Position numbers and translations under genes: made by a program. A model generated the notes under the pieces. That model saw nothing but the letters and a program-made list of their open reading frames with translations. It made no database searches and had not been told where the DNA came from. This document shows positions 24,801-34,247 of a stretch of 64,000 nucleotides of DNA, piece by piece. Positions within the stretch are counted from its first letter, which is position 1; every line of letters begins with the position of its first letter. This stretch comes from Dactylis glomerata (taxonomy: Eukaryota; Streptophyta; Magnoliopsida; Poales; Poaceae), in NCBI GenBank assembly GCA_007115705.1, contig QXEO01000431.1:248001-312000 (forward strand), written 5' to 3'.

Positions 24801-25150
24801 CGGAGAGCAAATGATCCAAATTTCAGCAGAAATGTTGGGCTGAGCAAGGAGATCGAAAAATCGAGGTGAAGAATAGCAAGAACTCGAGATTGAGCAAATG
24901 GGGCGGTGTTTTTTGGGAGAGAGAAAGAGCAGGGGAAGAAGAGATGAGTGAGGGGCCAGGTGGGGCCCTCTCACACCTGGGTGGCGCGGCCAGGGCTGGG
25001 CCGCGCCACCTGTGTGTGAGGTGGCGTGGCTGCCCCACCTGGTTCCTCCCAGGTGTCTCTCTGGCCCATTTTTGACATAAAAATTTATAAAGAATTTTCT
25101 GGAATTTTTCAAGAAACTTTATTTTCGAGGATTTTTCAGAAATTGGCATA
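24801..25150 (-). promoter_or_regulatory. LTR-like leader and promoter region of the E second ORF
   Basis: This region repeats the layout of the E LTR: TTTTTC-rich stretch, perfect 12-bp-stem hairpin GGTGGCGCGGCC / GGCCGCGCCACC at 24980-25010, then a pyrimidine-rich leader with CTTCTTCCCCTG and CTCTTTCTCTCTCCC. It could start transcription of the second ORF. No clear TATA box is seen, so promoter activity is inference. Confidence 0.5.
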
Positions 25151-25408
25151 TCGATAAAAATTCAGAAAAACGAAGATGAAAAGATTTCAAGCAAATCAAA
25201 ACCAAGCATGCAGCAGCTCTGAGATACTCCTAATCATACAACTTAACTGAAGGAATAACATTTTGATGAAAGTAAATATAAGTAAGGTGGAGTAGATGCG
25301 GTGAAAATGAAGTTTCGTTCATATAAAATCACTTTGTTAACAAGGTTGATCATGTCTTGTTACCAAACTAACTTTATATGAGGCAAAACTTTGCACTTCA
25401 CTTAATGC

Positions 25409-25914
25409 TTATGTTACCTCAACTTTGATAGGTATCGTCCCAACCATAACAATTTGATATTCTTCCTTGGGCTTTCGCTCTGAACAAATAATTTGACCAA
25501 CTTTGATGGTCTCAACATGCTTGATTGAACTTAGAGCATTCTTCCTATCAATCTTCTTGGGAAAATAAACCGTATATTCTTTGTCATTAACATTAAAAGT
25601 AACTTTTCCTTGATTGGAATTAATAACAGCACCTGCAGTGTTTAGAAAAGGTCTCCCAAGAATAATAGACATATTATCATCTTCAGGCATTTCCAACACA
25701 ACAAAATCAGTTAATATTAAACAACTGTTAGCAACTTGAACAGGAACATTTTCACATATACCAATAGGAATAGTAGTAGACTTATCGGCCATCTACAAAG
25801 ATATATCAGTTGATACCAATATTTCTAAATCAAGTCTCTTATAAAGAGAAAAAGGCATTACACTAACTCCAGCTCCCAAATCACATAAAGCAGTTCTAAC
25901 AGAGTTATTTTTAA
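25409..25914 (-). pseudogene. Protease part of E gag-protease (3' of Helitron)
   Basis: The minus-strand frame resumes at the Helitron border as KNNSVRTALCDLGAG, with the aspartic protease motif CDLGAGVSVMP. A TAG near 25793 precedes MADKSTTIPIGI, then the second protease half (MSIILGRPFLNTAGAVI) is followed by a tail to the stop at 25409. No reverse transcriptase follows. Removing the Helitron restores the reading PRSI-KNNSV. Confidence 0.85.
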
Positions 25915-25935
25915 CTAGTCATCAACCCACGCAAC

Positions 25936-27428
25936 TACGTGGGCTAGCTACTTCAAAATAATGTTTTAGACTTTAAACTAAATTTACTAAGGGAGTTTTG
26001 AGTGATCCGTATACTTCTGTTATAAGTGCTAACAAAGTGCGATTGATAAATTAGATGGGCATTGAGATATGTGTGCTGCACAGGCTAGTACGTTCTGAAA
26101 CGAAAAGTATTTTTTCTCCAAAACATCCGAGAATAGATAATAGAAAACGTACACCTATATTTTAAAATGTAAAATATAAAGTTATACTATGTTAGCTCAT
26201 GTTTCCTGCACAGAACACACAATTCATTAATGAATTCTAATTTAGAGGTGGGTTTAAATTGTTGTGCTCTCTGACCTTAAGTTATCATATGATAGCTTTT
26301 GTAATATGTACTTCTGTTTCATTGCCCTTCCGGTAGAAGAAGTTCTTGCTACAGCTAATGTTGCATGAAGATGCAAGCCACAGATAATCCATATACACAA
26401 TGTTGTGTTTAATCCACCTATTCAAATAAGAGTTACCTACTATTTTCATAGTTATGCGGGAACATTCGCTACGTATCTATCTTTGATAAATTTTGGTCCT
26501 TCTTTACCTATATTGATTAATAAAAATAACAATTAGCCAAGTAGATACGTCTACAAAGAGTTTCTGAACAAATCTATTGGAGTTTGACTTATTTGGTGTT
26601 TTCATAGTTCACTCAAACATCCCTATTTTTAAGAGACGCTTGTTCTATATACTACTAATAATTTATTTTAATATGACGATAACCTATTAAAAAAGGATAA
26701 CTCGGTGCATGACGCTTCCGCTTTGCGCGGAGTCCGGGAAAGGGTTTGACCCACTTGAGGATAATCTACCATGGTAGAAATAACATTTTTCACTGTAAAT
26801 AGCTTTTTCATTCATGCATAATATAATTTATAGTGTTCCTTGTGCTTGGGCATCCGTTATGGCATGATAAATAATATTCATTATTCTCTATTTCCTATCA
26901 TTTGCCTTTACTATAGTACTAATTCCATAGAAAAAGGCAAAATTTGCATGGACAACACATAAATGGTTGTAAGGTCAAACGGTCTAAATAATCTTTGATC
27001 GTATCATAATGGACAGCCAGAAATCTAAGTAGATACGTATACAGAGACTTCGTCAATAGTAGCTGTTGGACTGTTTCTTATCTAGAACAGTAGAAAATAG
27101 ATACAGAGCACCTAAAAATAGTGAATGTGCTCTTCCTCTTCCAATCCTTATTCAACCACCTTGTGTCCAAGTCAACTTAAATTTTATTGAAGAAGAAAAT
27201 AATTAGTAAACCTACATTCTTCATGGATGTGGAGTTATGGTAAACTCATAATATTATTCTGGAAGTACTGCTTAAGCTATTTCTAAATCTAGATGTTGCA
27301 GTATCAGAATTTCATTATTTGTTCATTCGGCCACCTTGCTTATACCAGTTTTTCCCTTTCGAATATGGTGACCAATAGAAGAGCTTATCCAGAAAACATA
27401 CTACAGGGAGATGAACCAACTAAAGTAC
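25936..27428. other. Helitron interior, no gene recognised
   Basis: AT-rich sequence without a supportable frame. A perfect 16-bp palindrome (AATTCATTAATGAATT) lies at 26221-26236. A short GC-rich segment at about 26703-26755 stands out in composition, but I could not assign it. Confidence 0.5.
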
Positions 27429-27430
27429 TA

Positions 27431-27588
27431 CTCCCTCCGTTTCAAAATATAAGATATTTTAGGTTTGTGAAGCAAATGCATGTAGACATGTTTTAGTGTG
27501 TATATTCGAGTGAACCTACACACTAAAATATGTCTAAATACATTTGCTTCACAAAGCTAAAACATCTTATATTTTGAAACGGAGGGAG
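27431..27588. mobile_element. Stowaway-type MITE, 158 bp
   Basis: Inverted ends CTCCCTCCGTTTCAAAATAT match almost base for base and the pairing extends to ~50 bp, giving a long hairpin. It is flanked by TA duplications at 27429-27430 and 27589-27590. Being non-coding, it relied on a mariner-type transposase elsewhere. Confidence 0.95.
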
Positions 27589-27813
27589 TATAATGTAAAT
27601 GCTGCAAAATATCAGTTAGTACCAATATATAAGCAAAAAAGATTTCCTAAGGGAAACTAAGTTTCCTTCTGGAATGAACCCACATAAAAATATATCGGAA
27701 TCAACCAATTCAACAAATGTATTCCCTAGACCTATTTTGTCCTTTAATTTGGGTTGTATAACATAATTTAGCTCTTCAATACTAAATAATCTTACCAGTA
27801 GTCTGACATCAAT

Positions 27814-27917
27814 ACCAAGACAAATAAAATATATAGTTCTACGTCTGTTTCAAATTGCAAAATCTACCAAGACAAATAAAATATATAGTACTACGTCTGT
27901 TTCAAATTGCAAAATAT
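27814..27917. repeat. 52-bp tandem duplication at a MITE edge
   Basis: The unit ACCAAGACAAATAAAATATA... starts at 27814 and again at 27866, differing at very few bases. Both units include the MITE terminus CTACGTCTGTTTCAAATTGC, so the duplication happened after the MITE inserted. Confidence 0.85.
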
Positions 27918-27971
27918 TTTGATAGCCTATTTTATCCTACCAAAATATCTTGTAATTTGGAACAGAGGTAG
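27891..27971. mobile_element. Stowaway-type MITE, 81 bp
   Basis: Inverted ends CTACGTCTGTTTCAAATTGC and CTACCTCTGTTCCAAATTAC (right end, reverse strand), with TA duplications at 27889-27890 and 27972-27973. Confidence 0.88.
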
Positions 27972-28048
27972 TACTAAAAAAATAAGTTATTCGGATAAAG
28001 TGTATTAAAAAATGAGCTTTAAGCAATAAAGCATCATGGTACGTATAC

Positions 28049-28704
28049 CTTGGTCTCAACCATACGCAAAATCGTCGTAGTGTTTGTCGCACAAACCTTT
28101 GTTACCTGTTGACGCGAAAACAGAAATCTTTAGTCCGAACACATTAATTGTTTAGCAGACTGAGCTTTTGTAAATCTGAAATGAAAAGAAGGGAGCACAT
28201 AGGATTATTCTTGAAGCAGTACAAATTAATCTGTATCATCATCCTTCAGATTCCAAACTCTGTCAGAGGCTTTTTTGGAAATACAATGCAAATTCCTTTA
28301 CCTGTGATGTTGAACTGAAAACCTCAATGTCAAACACATCACTAATCTGACGGCTAGCTGCAAACCAAAAGAAGAATGAATGTAACAGTATTATATGTAA
28401 ACAACTATTAAGAATAAAGCTTGGCGTTAATGATTTTGAATAAGAATCAGGGCATTAGTGAAGTCCAAGGATAATGATTTTATTTCAGTCAGCTATTGGA
28501 TCGACTATATGAACAAATTTCCAGATATTCTGGTCAAGAACAGAATGATTCAAATCAACACTACTATGAGTAGCGAAGTGACCTACCGTCGAGGCGCTTG
28601 AAGCATGCAAGACTATGCGCAAGCCGAACGTCCAAGGCATGTAGCAGGCAATTCCGCAGTTCGCCGCCGTTGAGACGTTTGAGACGCGCAAGATCTTTGA
28701 GGCG
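28049..28704 (-). pseudogene. Candidate gene fragment captured by the Helitron (three exons)
   Basis: On the minus strand three exons with AG...GT borders, 28704-28587 (118 bp), 28357-28302 (56 bp) and 28105-28049 (57 bp), join in one open frame of 77 codons across both junctions. The pieces read RLKDLARLKRLNGGELRNCL and onward, (A)SRQISDVFDIEVFSSTSQ, and VTKVCATNTTTILRMVETK. The first exon is GC-rich compared with the rest of the Helitron. Helitrons often carry such host fragments in the same layout. I do not recognise the parent gene. No start or stop is included, so it is a fragment. Confidence 0.55.
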
Positions 28705-29133
28705 CTAGGACAGCAGCCCCACGTGAGACCAGGAGGAGGGAGATGTGATCCTCAATCAGAGAGAGAGCATAGGCGCAGCGATGCTAATTCTATCTCCAAT
28801 GCTGATCGCTCGCTGCCCATAGAAGCTCTTCGATCCATGCGACCCTGCGAGGAGATGACGACGGCAGCGGCCTGAGCTACGGCAAGAGATTGGGGCATCA
28901 TCTCGTGTGTGTCAATGGTTTCGACTGCACTTTCCGAGGCATGATGGATGCGTGTAGAACAAAGACTCGGCAAACACAAATAGATTTGTTTTTAGGGTAA
29001 CGCTAATAGATCTCTTCTTTGGGTCTTGCTTTTTAATCCTAACCACAAAATTTTAATCAAACGGTTATTCTTAGTGTTTTCTCTAGGATTAATGTGGGAG
29101 CTCGTATGGTGCCTCCAATTAGTAAATATAAGA

Positions 29134-31273
29134 TGGATCTAGGAATAGTAGCTATACCTGGATCTCCAAGCTTCTCTAGAACTTTACCATCAAAAGAATA
29201 GTTAGCAAGCAGTGTGGAAATTTCCTCACTAGGAATTTTCCTTTTGTTAGTGACAATATCTTTCATATACTTTGCATAAGGAGGCATTCTAATAGCATCA
29301 GTCAAAGGAATTTGCAAAAATAAAGGTCTCATCCATTCACAAAACCTGTTGTAGTGTTCTTCTTCCTTGGACTTGTGTTTCTTACTAGGAAAAGGCATTG
29401 GTTTCTGTACCCAAGGTTCCCTCTATTTACCATGCTTGTTGGCAATGAAGTCTTCTTTAGTGTACTTTGCATTCTTGTCACTCTTTTCTGGTTCCTCTTC
29501 AACTTCTTCTTTATCGAAAGTATCTCCTGGTTCAGTTTCAGCATCAGAAATAGAAACACTGTTAGGATCTTTACCTGCATCAGAGGATTCTGCGGTTGTT
29601 TCATGCTTCTTCTTCTTCTTCTTGGGAGGAATATCATCACTTGAAGTTCGTTGAGAATCTTGCTCGACCCTCTTAGGATGTCCTTCAGGATATAATGGAT
29701 TTTGAGTAGCAGCACCACTTCTTGTGCGTATTTCACATGCTTGCTTCTCTCTTGCAGCATTAACGAGCAAGTCTTTTTGCACCTTGGTAAGCTGATCAAT
29801 TTGTGTTTGAACCATTTGAAAATGTTTAGCAAGTATCTTCACATCATTGGCGGTTCTCTCCACAATATCCTGCAACTTGTTAATAGCTCTAGAATTTTCC
29901 AACAAATGATTATGCACCATTCTATTAAAATTTTCTTGCTTAACAATAAAGTTATCAAACTCATCTAAGCATTGATCAGGAGGTTTAGTATAAGGAATAT
30001 CTCTTTCATCAAAGCGTTGGAGAGAGTGCACCTCAATGGTAGATGAGTGAGGGATTGGCTTACATAATTCTTCTATAGGAGGTAAATTCTTCACATCTTC
30101 GGCCTTAATACCTTTCTCCTTAAGAGATTTCTTAGCTTCCTTCGTAACTTCATCATTTAATTCAATCATCCCTCTCTTCTTCGGCATAGGCTCTGTAGAT
30201 GGCGCAGGGGTTGGTGCTGGTGTTGGCTCAACTAAAGTCCAATCATCATGATTCCGACTTATTTTAGCCATTAATTCTTCAGCTTCAACCGGAGTTCTTT
30301 CCCTGAAAACACAACCAGCACAACTATCCAAATATGACTTAGATTCATCCGTTAGTCCATTATAAAATATATCAAGGAGTTCATTTTTAGGCAATGGTTC
30401 TTTCGGCAAAGCTCTAATCAAAGAACAAAACCTTGTCCAAGATTCAGGCAATATCTCTCCTTTTCCCTGTTCAAAATCAAAGATTTTCTGCACAGCAGCA
30501 TGTTGAGCACTAGCAGGAAAATATTTCTGAAAGAAAGCATTAACCAAAGCAATAGGACTAGTAAGAGATCCAGGAGACAAGCTATTAAACCAAATTTTAG
30601 CAGCATCTTCCAACGAGAAAGGAAAAATCTTAGCAACAAAGTAAGTGCGGAGCTTAATATCATCAGAAAACAAATTACTCAAAGTAGAAAGCTCATTCAT
30701 GTGCTCCATAGCACTCTCATCTTTAGTACCGCAAAAAGGAGTTTTCTCAACAATAGATATGTAAGATAAATCCAAAGAGAAATCATAATCCTTGTCTCTA
30801 ATATTTATAGGAGAAGCAGCAAACTTAGGATCAGGAGACAAATTATATCTAACAGAATGTCTGGCAAGAAGTTCTTTAACATTACCTGCATTACGAGCAG
30901 CACGTGCTTCTGCAATAAAATCATCATTCAGCTCAATGTAAGCATCATCATCATAATCATCACTAGGACATTCCCTAGACTCAGGTGAACTAACAGGTGT
31001 AACAGTGGTGTTTCCCAACTTAGCTCTAGCAATAGTAGCATCTAAAAAGGAACCTAGTGAACCTCTCTCATCAAGCACAGTGGAAGCATCATCTAAATTG
31101 TCAGTGGCATTTTCAATCTCAGCAGAAGTTGTAGCAGTAGCGTGTGGGTGTGGTGGTGTAAGCAACTTACTCATAACAGATGGCAAATCAAGAGCAACAG
31201 AGGTGTTGAGAGTCGTACCTCTTCTTGTAGTGGATGGCAATATAGGAACTTTTCCATCACGAGGTTTACCCAT
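29134..31273 (-). pseudogene. gag: Gag part of E gag-protease (5' of Helitron)
   Basis: From the ATG at 31273 (MGKPRDGKVPIL) 616 codons run to a TAG at 29423-29425. The same frame continues (REPWVQKPMPFPSKK) to the Helitron border, so the TAG is probably a former CAG. The N-terminal ~170 residues are acidic and low in complexity. The capsid-like domain lies near residues 230-320 (AKIWFNSLSPGSL, FFQKYFPASAQ, ESWTRFCSLIRALP). A Q/N-rich coiled-coil part and a lysine run (PPKKKKKK) follow. No zinc knuckle is seen. The start lies 61 bases after the primer site. Confidence 0.85.
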
Positions 31274-31332
31274 GATGAAAGGATTGCAGCGAACAATATG
31301 AATACCAAGTGAACTTGCAAATAAAGCTATGT

Positions 31333-31350
31333 TCCCCGGCAACGGTGCCA
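31333..31350 (-). other. Primer binding site of E (tRNA-Asp type)
   Basis: The minus strand reads TGGCACCGTTGCCGGGGA, one mismatch from the D1 and D2 sites. Confidence 0.85.
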
Positions 31351-31361
31351 GAAAATAGTCT

Positions 31362-32758
31362 TGATGACCCACAAGTATAGGGGATCGCAACAATTTTCGA
31401 GGGAAGTATTACCCAAATTTATTGATTCGACACAAGGGGAGCCAAAGAATATATGTAAGCCTTAACAGATGAGTTGTCAATTCAGCTGCACCTGGAAACA
31501 GTCTTGCTCGCGATGGTTTATCAGTAGCAACAGTTTTATAGTGGTGACACTAGTGAAACAGTAACAACAGTAGTAAAATAGCAACGGTAATAGTAACAGT
31601 AGTAAACAGTAGGAACAAATACTGTAGGCATAGGGATGGATTAAGGGCGTTGCATGGATAAGATAATTCATGAAATCAATGATACATGGGCATTGCAGAT
31701 AAATAATGATAAAGCATCCTAGTACAAACAATCATAGGCATGTGTTCCGTATATAGTCGTACGTGCTCACAAGGAGAAACTTGCACGACATCTTTTGTCC
31801 TACCAGTCTGTTGCAGCAGGGCCTCAAGGGAAACTACTGGTAATTAAGGTACTTCTTTTAATAGAGTACCGGAGCAAAGCATTAGCACTCGGTGAACACA
31901 TGTGATCCTCACATCATAGCCATCCCCTCCGGTTATCCCAATTTCTGTCACTTTGGGGCCTCGGGTTCCGGACAACAATATGTGTATACAACTTGTAGGT
32001 AAGACCATAAATAACAAGTATCATCATAGAAATAATAACATGTTCAGATCTGAAATCATGGCACTCGGGCCCAAAGTGACAAGCATTAAGCACAACAAGT
32101 TGCAACAATGTCATAGGCACTAAATAAAAATACTAGGCACTATGCCCTAACAATCTCATATCAAATTACATGAATGATCTCATCCAATCCCTACCATCCC
32201 CTCACCTACAGTGGGGGAATTACTCACACATGGATGGGAGAGTCATGGATGGTCGATGGAGGAGCGTCGGTGGTGATGGTGATGAAGATCTCCTCCGAAT
32301 CCCCGTCCCGGCAGGGTGCCAGAACGGAGTTTCTGGTTCCGAATCGCGGTTTCTGATGGCGGCAGCGCAGCGGAAGTCTATCTGGGAAAAACACTGTCTC
32401 CCTGATATTATGTCGTCAGGGGGTATATGTACGCGAGAGGGGAGGTCAAGAGGGGTTCTGGGGCCCCCTCACGCAGGGGTGGCGTGGCCAGGGCTGGGCC
32501 GCGCCACCTATGCGTGATAGCCCCTCGAGCCCCTTCTCCCTCCTGTCTTCTGGCTCCGTGGGTCTTCTGGTGAAATAGGATTTTTCATGATTTTTCCCGA
32601 ATTTTTACTGAAAGTTGGATTTCTACACAAAAACAAGACACCAGAGCAATTCTGCTGAAAACAGCGTCAGTCCGTGTTAGTTGTATTCAAAACATACAAA
32701 TTAGAGGAGAAACAATAGCAAAAGTGTTCAGGAAAGTAGATACGTTTTGAACGTATCA
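31362..32758 (-). repeat. 5' LTR of E
   Basis: 1397 bp, matching the 3' LTR with about 35 substitutions and no length change. It is followed by GGGGG (32759-32763). Confidence 0.93.
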
Positions 32759-32763
32759 GGGGG

Positions 32764-33473
32764 AAAATAACATTCATATGCTCAAGGGCATATGCTTTGT
32801 TTACATTACACACTTTGCTTAATGCAGTTATCTGTTGTTCGCAACTTAATACTTGTGGAGTTCTCGGATTGATTCGCCACAAGTGGATTATTAGTCATAG
32901 ATGCAGTTGGATGGCGGTCTATGTATTTTGTTGTAATGCCCAGAGTAAATCTCATAGTGATCCTCTCGACATATCACGTTGTCTTTATTCTATCAATTGC
33001 CCAACTGTAATTTGTTTACCCAGCATGTGTTATTTTATCTTATGGAGAGACACCACTAGTGAACTGTGGACCCTGGTCCTATTTCCATTATATTGCTATC
33101 ACCTGTTTACTTTACTCGCATTGTTTACTTTCTCGCATACTACTATTGCTTTCCACTCGATACGCTCATACCTTTGTTTACAGCAAACCGGTGAGATTGA
33201 CAACCTCATCGTAAGTTGGGAGCAAAGCATTTGGTTGTGTTGTGTGCAGGTTCCGCGTTGCTACTAGTTGAAGACGCACTAACAAGTGTCGTAAACGGCG
33301 CCCTTGTTGAAAGTCACTAGGCTAGCAAACATCACCTTCTGGAGTTTGGCTTATTCCTGGATACGATAAACCTTGGTTTCTTACTGAGGGAAAACTTCCT
33401 GCTGTGCTCATCATACCTTCATCTTGGGGTTCCCAACTGGATGGTGAAATTACATCAACACCGTGCCGCATCA
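32764..33473 (+). repeat. 5' LTR of D2, right part
   Basis: Continues the D2 LTR after E and ends GTGCCGCATCA at 33473, just before the primer site. The reconstructed LTR is about 1.64 kb. Confidence 0.88.
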
Positions 33474-33484
33474 AGGACTTTTTC

Positions 33485-33502
33485 TGGCGCCGTTGCCGGG
33501 GA
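33485..33502 (+). other. Primer binding site of D2 (tRNA-Asp type)
   Basis: TGGCGCCGTTGCCGGGGA, 11 bases after the LTR end. Confidence 0.9.
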
Positions 33503-33652
33503 AAAAGAAGACTTCTGCAAGGGGAGTTTTGCACGCACATCCTTTACTTTGTTTTAAGTTTTGCTTTACTTTATTTTTACTTGCTTCATTTTATTAAAAA
33601 CACAAAAAAATAGTTTCCCTTATAGTTGTTACTTTATTACTTTTAGTTCATT

Positions 33653-34246
33653 ATGTTGTTCCCTAAGTATGTTTTGGAGGACCTCTCAGTAGGTAGTGGT
33701 TCAATTATTGGAAAAAGTAACATTGAGGAGTACTTTAATCATATTAGTATGCATAAAGATGTTGAGGAAAAGTCTTTGGCTGATCTTGCTCCTAGTTATG
33801 AAGTTGCTTCTGCTTATTTAGTTCACATGTTGGAAGCTAGGTTTGCTAGCCTTAATCCTTTTATGCAATACATGTTTCTTAAGCTTCATGATATTGAGGA
33901 TCCTGAAAAGAAAGCTTTTATCTTGGAAACTTTGCGCATAGAATTTAGAGATGTGGCCATTGAAGCTAGAGAAGTTTTTAAGAAATTTAATAGGCTTGGC
34001 TCGCCTGTAGAGGTTGTTGGTACACCCAATGAAGATTTTAGAGTGCCAATACCTTGTAAACTTGTAGGAATTCATGATGCTTTAGAAAAGAATTTTAGTT
34101 GGATTTGTCCTGAAAATCCTTTTGATGAAAGTAGTGTACCAAAGTGTGATCATAAAGGATCTTCAAAAACTCATTTGGACACAATTCAATTTATTGTTGA
34201 AAAGACTCCTACAGTTGATCTTAATGCCTCTTTCGAAAATACTTGA
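33653..34246 (+). pseudogene. N-terminal fragment of the D2 internal ORF
   Basis: 197 codons from the ATG at 33653 (MLFPKYVLEDLSVGSG). The mostly helical, charged sequence (RFASLNPFMQYMFLKLHD) has no capsid or zinc-knuckle motif that I recognise. This ORF differs from the D1 gag although the LTR starts agree. It stops artificially at the junction with B. Confidence 0.7.
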
Positions 34247-34247
34247 T

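Larger units (their letters stand above)
25915..29133 (-). mobile_element. Non-autonomous Helitron, 3219 bp, with exact ends
   Basis: On the minus strand it starts TCTTATATTTACTAATTGG (29133) and ends GATGACTAG (25915). Eleven bases before the end lies a hairpin, CCCACG-TAGTTG-CGTGGG. It is inserted between A and T (host bases 29134 and 25914) without duplication, as Helitrons are. Excision rejoins E's protease codons exactly (PRSI-KNNSVRT). It has no Rep/helicase. It carries two Stowaway MITEs, a 52-bp tandem duplication and a candidate captured gene fragment. Confidence 0.92.
20063..32758 (-). mobile_element. E: non-autonomous gypsy-type retrotransposon, complete
   Basis: Minus strand, with 1397-bp LTRs at 31362-32758 (5') and 20063-21459 (3') and a GGGGG duplication on both sides. 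It carries gag-protease and a second sense ORF, but no reverse transcriptase, RNase H or integrase, so it would depend on a partner element. About 35 LTR differences (2.5 percent) suggest about 1 million years. The protease region holds the Helitron. Confidence 0.93.
19131..34247 (+). mobile_element. D2: gypsy-type retrotransposon, 5' part, inserted in B
   Basis: Plus strand. Its 5' LTR is split by E (19131-20062 and 32764-33473), followed by the primer site and the start of an internal ORF that ends abruptly near 34247. There B's accessory gene resumes in the opposite strand. The 3' part of D2 and B's RNase H-integrase region are both missing, so a deletion removed the D2/B junction. It is nested inside B and older than E. 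Confidence 0.85.

Noticed and set aside
26221..26236. Perfect 16-bp palindrome in the Helitron
   Set aside because: AT-rich and short. Easily expected by chance in this composition, with no repeat or conserved context.
26703..26755. GC-rich segment in the Helitron that might be part of a SINE or other repeat
   Set aside because: I could not identify ends, duplication or polymerase III boxes, so it is left unassigned.
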